64,000 nucleotides of DNA from Solea solea. Lineage: Eukaryota; Chordata; Actinopteri; Pleuronectiformes; Soleidae. Below the pieces are notes generated by a model. It searched no databases. It was not told where the DNA came from and saw only the letters and a program-made list of their open reading frames with translations. The position numbers were made by a program, and so were the translations under genes. Below are positions 58,448 through 64,000 of the stretch, in pieces (position 1 is the stretch's first letter; every line of letters starts with the position of its first letter). The stretch spans positions 29,056,578-29,120,577 of the forward strand of contig NC_081143.1 in NCBI RefSeq assembly GCF_958295425.1, given 5' to 3'.

Positions 58448-60384
58448 TGTAACAGAGAAAGACTGCTGTTTATTTGCACTGATGCTCTGTGCCATATATG
58501 TATATGTATATATACAGTATATATATGTGTATATATAGTCCACTCTACTGTATGTATGGGCCATTTTTAACAAGCTGCCCAGGTTCCAGTGAAACCCCAC
58601 CCAAAGCCATGATGTTTAAATCAGTAACAGGAGAGAACAGTAGTTACACTGAATGTCTGCAGGTCATTATTTTATAGTCATTTGCAGAAAAAGCACAAAC
58701 GCATTGAAACAATATTTCATGGTTCTCGCGGTGGAGACGTTTGTTTCGTGTATTTATTGGTGAGGGTTTTGAAGTGTGATTGTTGGCCCACAGGGCGGAG
58801 CGAGGACTCTGCCATGTGCAGTTCAAACACTGGACACTGACGTTGCTTTGTTTGCACTGACTCGAGCAGCTTGTTTGTGCTGCTAGATTATACTTAGCCT
58901 CAGTCTTTAAACTATAGAATATATTTAAGCAGAGCGGCTGACTTATTTGGGGTTATTTTAAAGTAGTTTTAAGTAAATGCTGTTCAGAGGAGCCTCCTGA
59001 GTTTTGCCCTTTTGACTGACTGTATTTTGTATTTTGTGAAAAACACCTTACACTGCTCAGAGCGTAGTTTACTCACAAGAAACCACAATGTAGACGTCAC
59101 GTTGCTGCTGATGAGATTATATCATTTTATGTTTTTATTTTTTTATGATTTCTTCATCCATGTTTTAGCAAACAGTCACCACAAGGTGGCAGACTGAAGA
59201 CAGTGTTTGTCTGTAGGTTAAGGAGAGACGGAAACCTCTACAGTTTACAAGTTACTCATCACTCCTTTTAACAAGTAATATTACTTTATTTAAGAGGTTG
59301 AATTACCCCAATATATTACTTCTGTTAGTGCTGGGGCTAATTTGAATGATTTCTTTGTTATATGAAGCAAAAACAACTATTTTTAGTCGCCCTGCTTTTA
59401 CGACATTTACGCTAAGGTAGCCTCTGATGGACAAAACACAAATCACCATCTCGTTACACAGCAGCATTTCTTAGTAATTCAAATATAATTACACACTAAA
59501 ATAATAATATTACACTGAGTAACATGTTACAGCCCAACACTGTTCATTATTCATCCATTGCTTATATGTTCTCGTGATGAGTTTTTTTGGTTGCATATTT
59601 CCTTAAACTGATTTAGCCTCAAGGTGCTCCCTTAAATTACACAATGTCTATCGCTTACAGCCATATGAGAAAATGTAATCTCAAAAATGTTACTTAATGC
59701 TTTCTAATGAACCTGGAGTCAAACCCTGCTGCTCACAATGCTAACCAGTGTTTAGCCGCGTCATACCTGTATACTGTTGCATTGTGTACCTCTGTGGCAC
59801 CTGTTTGTGTGCTGAATGTCTTTTGTTTGACCTTGTGTCTCGTCGCACTCCATCGCCACACAGTGTTTTGTGTAGTTGCACTGAATTAGCTTAAATGTAA
59901 CGTAATGGGGATTATCAGCAGGTTGTTAGCCACACTAGCTCTTGTTCAAAAACACTGATTTGGAGTGACTTATCTTAGACTTAGTACAAACTCTGATGGT
60001 TTCTTCATTTTTGAGGCACTAAACATTGGTGAAAATGGACGAAAATTGTCATTATTTACAAAATAAGGGTAATCCTTGAAAGTGGTGCAAAACCCAGTAG
60101 GACAAAGCCGAAACTCAGTTGCACCAAATTTCATGACGAACAAAAAAGCCTCAACTCATCAGGAAGTCAGCCATTTTGAATGTGGTGTCCATCTGGAAGA
60201 TTTGCACGTTTCTTAAATGAACTCTGCTCAACATAAAAACCTGGCAGTTTGTAAGAGACACATCAAAGATTAAAAGTTATCAAAAGGCCTTGCAGATTTA
60301 AAAGGGCGTTGCCATGGCAACCACTGGAATTTTGGAGAATTTTGACCATTAGCCACAAAACAGCGAGTGGCCTGTAACTACATC

Positions 60385-60530
60385 ACATGTCATTTAGCAG
60401 ACGCTTTTATCCAAAGCTACTTACAAGGGAATTGAGTAAAACCTGCCAGGGGTTGAGTTGAGCTTGCGACTATGATGTCTTTTGCACACAGGGTACCGGT
60501 CTTAACCACTGAGCCACCCCAACCCTAACT
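60385..60530 (-). mobile_element. tRNA-derived SINE, near full length
   Basis: Read on the minus strand it begins with a tRNA-like head containing a box A-type ggctcagtggttaagacc. It continues through gcaaaagacatcatagtcg and ends in gtagctttggataaaagcgt, the conserved tail also seen at 7690. Confidence 0.75.
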
Positions 60531-61073
60531 ATGTCATACATTGACCAAACCTTCATGCGTGAGACCAGAAACTGGGTATAGCGCCACCTGCTGACAGTAC
60601 AGTGGCTGTGAGGGTCCACACAATGTGGCTTTCATTTTATTTGTGCTTGTTTTACTCACTAAATTTCTATCAGGTGTGAGACTATGCTAGCTAACATGCT
60701 AAACATTAGCATGATGCATCTTTACTACAAGATGCTTAACATTTAGCTTTCAACTTAATTCAGATTTGGGCCAAAAATAACTTACAGCTTATATTTGTAT
60801 ATGCTGTACATGTGGAGTTACACCTGCATGGAAAATATATAAGACATGATAATCTTTTTTTATTTCTGAAACATCACTGACCTGTAAAGCAAACTGCAAC
60901 TGTTGCTCGAGTCGTGTGGCTAATAACTTTGACCTGTTTGATAGTGTGGGGTTTATTATTTTTTAAACTCTAGCAGGTAGAAAACTGTGAGTAAAAATGT
61001 GTCATACAGTTGCAGATCATTCAATGCCTGCACTCAAACTTTGTTCATACTCACATGTTGCTATGTTGTGTGC

Positions 61074-61330
61074 TGAGCTGCAACTAATGATTCTTTTCAT
61101 TATATCAATTAATCTGTCGATTAGTTTCTCGATTAATCGAGCACTTGTTTGGTCCCTATAATGCCAGAAAATGTTGAAAAAATGTTGATCAGTGATTTTC
61201 AAACGTGCAAATGATTGTTTCTCAGATGTCTTGTTTTGCCACAAATCAAAATGATTCAGTTTTAATGATTTCTTTGTTATATGGAGCAAAGAAACCAGAA
61301 AATAATCATATGAAGCACCTGAAAAATCTG
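61074..61330 (+). mobile_element. Fold-back MITE-like element
   Basis: Begins gagctgcaactaatgattct, followed by tctgtcgattagtttctcga and, further in, ttctttgttatatggagcaa. Best preserved left half of the family in this window. Confidence 0.6.
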
Positions 61331-62297
61331 AAAGCTTGTTTTAATTATTGAAAGAACACTCCAACCAATTACACACTCAATCTTAATCATGCATTCATGT
61401 ATACTTTTTTTAAAAATAAGACATCTGTTCAAACATTTTGAGAATCCACCAAACTGAGTCTGGGAGAAAATCACCTCTTGTTGGTAAAAAAATAATAATA
61501 TTGATCAGGAAATCATTGCCAGATATTTGTAAAATGGGAAAACAGCTGACAGAAACTGATTTTGATTGAACTGAATGTAACTAAGCAATCATTTAGAAGA
61601 AATACCCATAAATATTTTCATATCTATGCCACATGTCTCTGTGTTTTAATTCAATTAAATCATATTGCAATAGCATAACACATGTATATCATTTACCAGT
61701 GAAACAACACAAATCAAGAAAGCCCAATATTTGATGACGTGTTCATTCTCACACAAATATTAGACAAATTAGCACAGCGACATGTGCCAGTCCAGTCAAC
61801 CAAATGGTTTGGGGGGGCTTATGATTGTGTGTTGTAGGCGTTGCTGGCAGATTTTTCAGGATATAAAATCTAAAAATTAAATATTACAACTAAAAGTTAG
61901 CTGGCTTGTTTTATCTAAAATACAGACACCAACAATGTAAACGAACTTAATATAAATACGCTTGCACAGCTAGCATGGTTGTCCTAGACTGCTGTCACTA
62001 TAGCTTAAGAAGCTATCTGCCTTATTTTATCGTCTGAAAACACACAGAACGGGACGTCAGTGTGAATAAACTTATAAATGTGTAGGACACTTGTTTTTCT
62101 GTTTATCTAGTATAGCACCCGCCAGATGGAATAATAAGGTATACTGAAGAAAGAAACAAAAGAGTTTGACTATGATATTCAAATGTGCCGACATTCCCAG
62201 CTGATGTACATTAGGTGGAATTTTGTTCAATATTCAGTCAGTATACAGTTGAATATTACACACAGAAATTAAGTAACATACGTGGTACAGGAATATT

Positions 62298-62327
62298 CAA
62301 GTTACATGCATAGATGCATGTAACTTG
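62298..62327. repeat. 14-bp perfect inverted repeat with 2-nt spacer
   Basis: CAAGTTACATGCAT at 62298-62311 pairs exactly with ATGCATGTAACTTG at 62314-62327. Confidence 0.95.
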
Positions 62328-62492
62328 TCTATCCATGTCTATACCATGGATGAAGTATTCTCAGTAATTGTGGCAAAGAAAAACACAAAAAACTGCAAAA
62401 ATAATAATTATAATAATATCTATATTTAAGAAGTTGAATTCCGTTGCCTTGGTAACACCTACAGATGATGTGCTCAAATCAGCGGACTCACA

Positions 62493-62564
62493 CCCCTGGT
62501 GGTCTAGTGGTTAGGATTCGGCGCTCTCACCGCCGCGGCGCGAGTTTGTTTCCCTGTCAGGGAA
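62493..62564 (+). pseudogene. tRNA-Glu(CTC)-like sequence, probably a SINE head
   Basis: Matches tRNA-Glu closely from the 5' end through box A (tggtctagtggttaggattc), the CTC anticodon (62526-62528) and the variable region. The T arm is corrupted (gagtttgtttccctg instead of a GGTTCGATTCC core), and the first acceptor pair is C-A. Downstream, at 62700-62765, is a retroposon-like tail (gggactcgctgcaaaatttc, then cataatgacaataaaaattc). A functional tRNA is unlikely. Confidence 0.7.
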
Positions 62565-63897
62565 CTCACTAAGATGCACTAAACTGCACTTAATTATCAC
62601 ATACTTGAAGTTTTATATTTTGTTGTGTTTTACATTTCTTGTTTTATTTAAGTGTTTTGTTAAGTCTTTCGTTATTTGTGTTATTTTATTGTGTGCCTTT
62701 AAGGGACTCGCTGCAAAATTTCTTTAGGTCCTCATAATGACAATAAAAATTCTTGATTCTTGACATTCAAAAAATGATTATAGTACATAAAATATTAACA
62801 AAGATAATTAATAATAGGTCACGGCTATTTGAATGCTACTCTCAATACCATGAAATAAGTCCTGCGAAGGAGACAGTAGAACATTTTGATTGACTGTAGT
62901 AAATATGAGGGGAAAGAGTGCAGTGATATGCCAGAAGGGACAAAGTGTAAGGAAAATGTTGCATGTCTGCGTTCCTTTGAACTTTGATCCTCTGAAGAGA
63001 AACACTATGAAGAGGACCTTAAAGTGACCAAGAACCCAGAGAGAAGAATCCAGACGGAGTAAGAATTACCTCATTATGGATGACAACCTTGCTCCTTATT
63101 GTTTGCTCTCTGTGTTTTGCTGCTGTGGAGCAGCATCTGACACAAACCTGCAAAAGAGAGATCAAGACGTGATTCCATTAGAAAAACAACAAAGAAAAGG
63201 AATACAGACGAGCTTCATGACATCCTTAGTGTTTATCAAGTTTCTTTGAAAAAGAAAAATAGCACAAATCCTGAAAAGCTGCCACCAGATGGAGACCAGC
63301 CCAACGCTTCATAATTATATGGTTGGTTTAATCCCACATTACTAATGACTTGATTTGGTTGTACAGTGTATAGCCATAGTTAGCAGAACTCCTCAAATGC
63401 ACCAATATAAAAAGAAACTTTACATGTTTACATCAGACTTGATACCAGAGCATTTTAATCATTCAAATTTGGCAAGGTTTTCCTGAAGGGTGACTAAGTC
63501 AGAATTGTCTTTGCATTGAGTTTAAACATATAACTAAGTCGTAGTTTGTAGTACTGTACTTTTAAAGATCTTGTTTTTCATTTCACTGCAACTTATACTT
63601 TTCTTTCACTCTTGGGGACTAAGACAGTGAGTACGTTTACATGCATAGTTTAATCGAGCTAAGGCAGACTATTGGACAACTTGTCGAGTCAAAGTATACA
63701 GTGTACTGGCAACAGTACTGCAGTTTATATGTGGTATGGTGGTCTGACTAAGACTAGCTCGATTTAAGTCTGACTAACGTGTTAACAAGACATTAAGAAA
63801 ACCAAATTATTGTCTTAGACCGACTAAAATCTAACTTTTAAAATGCATGTAAACGCAGTGTAAAGGCCTTTGAGACAACAAAAATATTTTTGACATG

Positions 63898-63946
63898 TTA
63901 ATGATAATAATAATAATAATAATAATAATGATAATAATAATATGTC
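63898..63946. repeat. (AAT)n microsatellite
   Basis: ATA/AAT triplet run with two GAT interruptions near the right edge. Confidence 0.9.
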
Positions 63947-64000
63947 AAAAATGGTGGTATCAATACAACCAACATACATGATAATCTATAGTTTGTCAGT

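Larger units (their letters stand above)
58229..64000. other. dgke 3' UTR and gene-free downstream region
   Basis: No second gene was recognised in 5.8 kb; TRIM25, the next gene beyond DGKE in human, is not visible. The first part is presumably dgke 3' UTR, but no convincing AATAAA was found close to the stop. Contents: a 17-base G run (58431-58447), TATA-rich sequence (58496-58540), a minus-strand SINE, a fold-back MITE, a hairpin, a tRNA-Glu-like sequence and an (AAT)n run, listed separately where useful. Confidence 0.5.

Noticed and set aside
62493..62564. Functional tRNA-Glu gene
   Set aside because: T arm and box B are damaged, the first acceptor pair is mismatched, and a retroposon-like tail follows.
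58229..64000. TRIM25 or another conserved neighbour downstream of dgke
   Set aside because: No exon-like conserved frame was found; only short chance ORFs and repeats.

Overview
The window is vertebrate nuclear DNA, almost certainly from a teleost fish and probably a percomorph. Four genes have orthologs in mammals. Introns follow GT-AG rules, and the spaces between genes are full of typical teleost debris: Tc1/mariner remnants, fold-back elements, SINE tails and abundant microsatellites. Nothing is prokaryotic. All gene calls come from translating exons by eye and joining them with checked splice phases.

Layout from left to right. Positions 1-5,820 hold the last two exons of cbx4 (+), a Polycomb PRC1 chromobox gene whose first exons lie upstream of the window; its intron 4 ends in about 41 copies of a 27-bp minisatellite that runs almost to the splice acceptor. 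Positions 5,820-9,058 are gene-free. Positions 9,059-30,140 are one continuous array, about 21 kb, of a 38-bp tandem repeat with nested higher-order duplications. Positions 30,141-35,825 are gene-free with a small Tc1-like MITE. Positions 35,826-39,914 hold cbx8 (+) complete in five exons, with a CpG-rich promoter and a decayed Tc1-like transposase in intron 3. Positions 41,000-44,000 are AT-rich with two clusters of transcription-factor-like motifs. Positions 44,598-49,590 hold, on the minus strand, a three-exon gene for an 86-residue secreted protein that I recognise as the C17orf67 family. Positions 51,478-58,228 hold dgke (+) complete in eleven exons (574 residues). Positions 58,229-64,000 are gene-free with SINE-like copies.

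How the genes relate: cbx4 and cbx8 are paralogous Polycomb readers in the same order and orientation as in mammals. The C17orf67-like gene and dgke are head to head about 1.9 kb apart, also as in mammals. In human these two pairs lie in separate bands of chromosome 17 (17q25 and 17q22), so their adjacency here marks a rearrangement junction between about 41 and 44 kb.

The most unusual items are the 21-kb 38-bp satellite between the two Polycomb genes, the 27-bp repeat that looks like a string of decoy 3' splice sites, the furin-type site in the small secreted protein, the 1.2-kb CTG-rich duplication in its intron, and a perfect 22-bp hairpin in dgke intron 1. I found no CRISPR array, virus or toxin gene.
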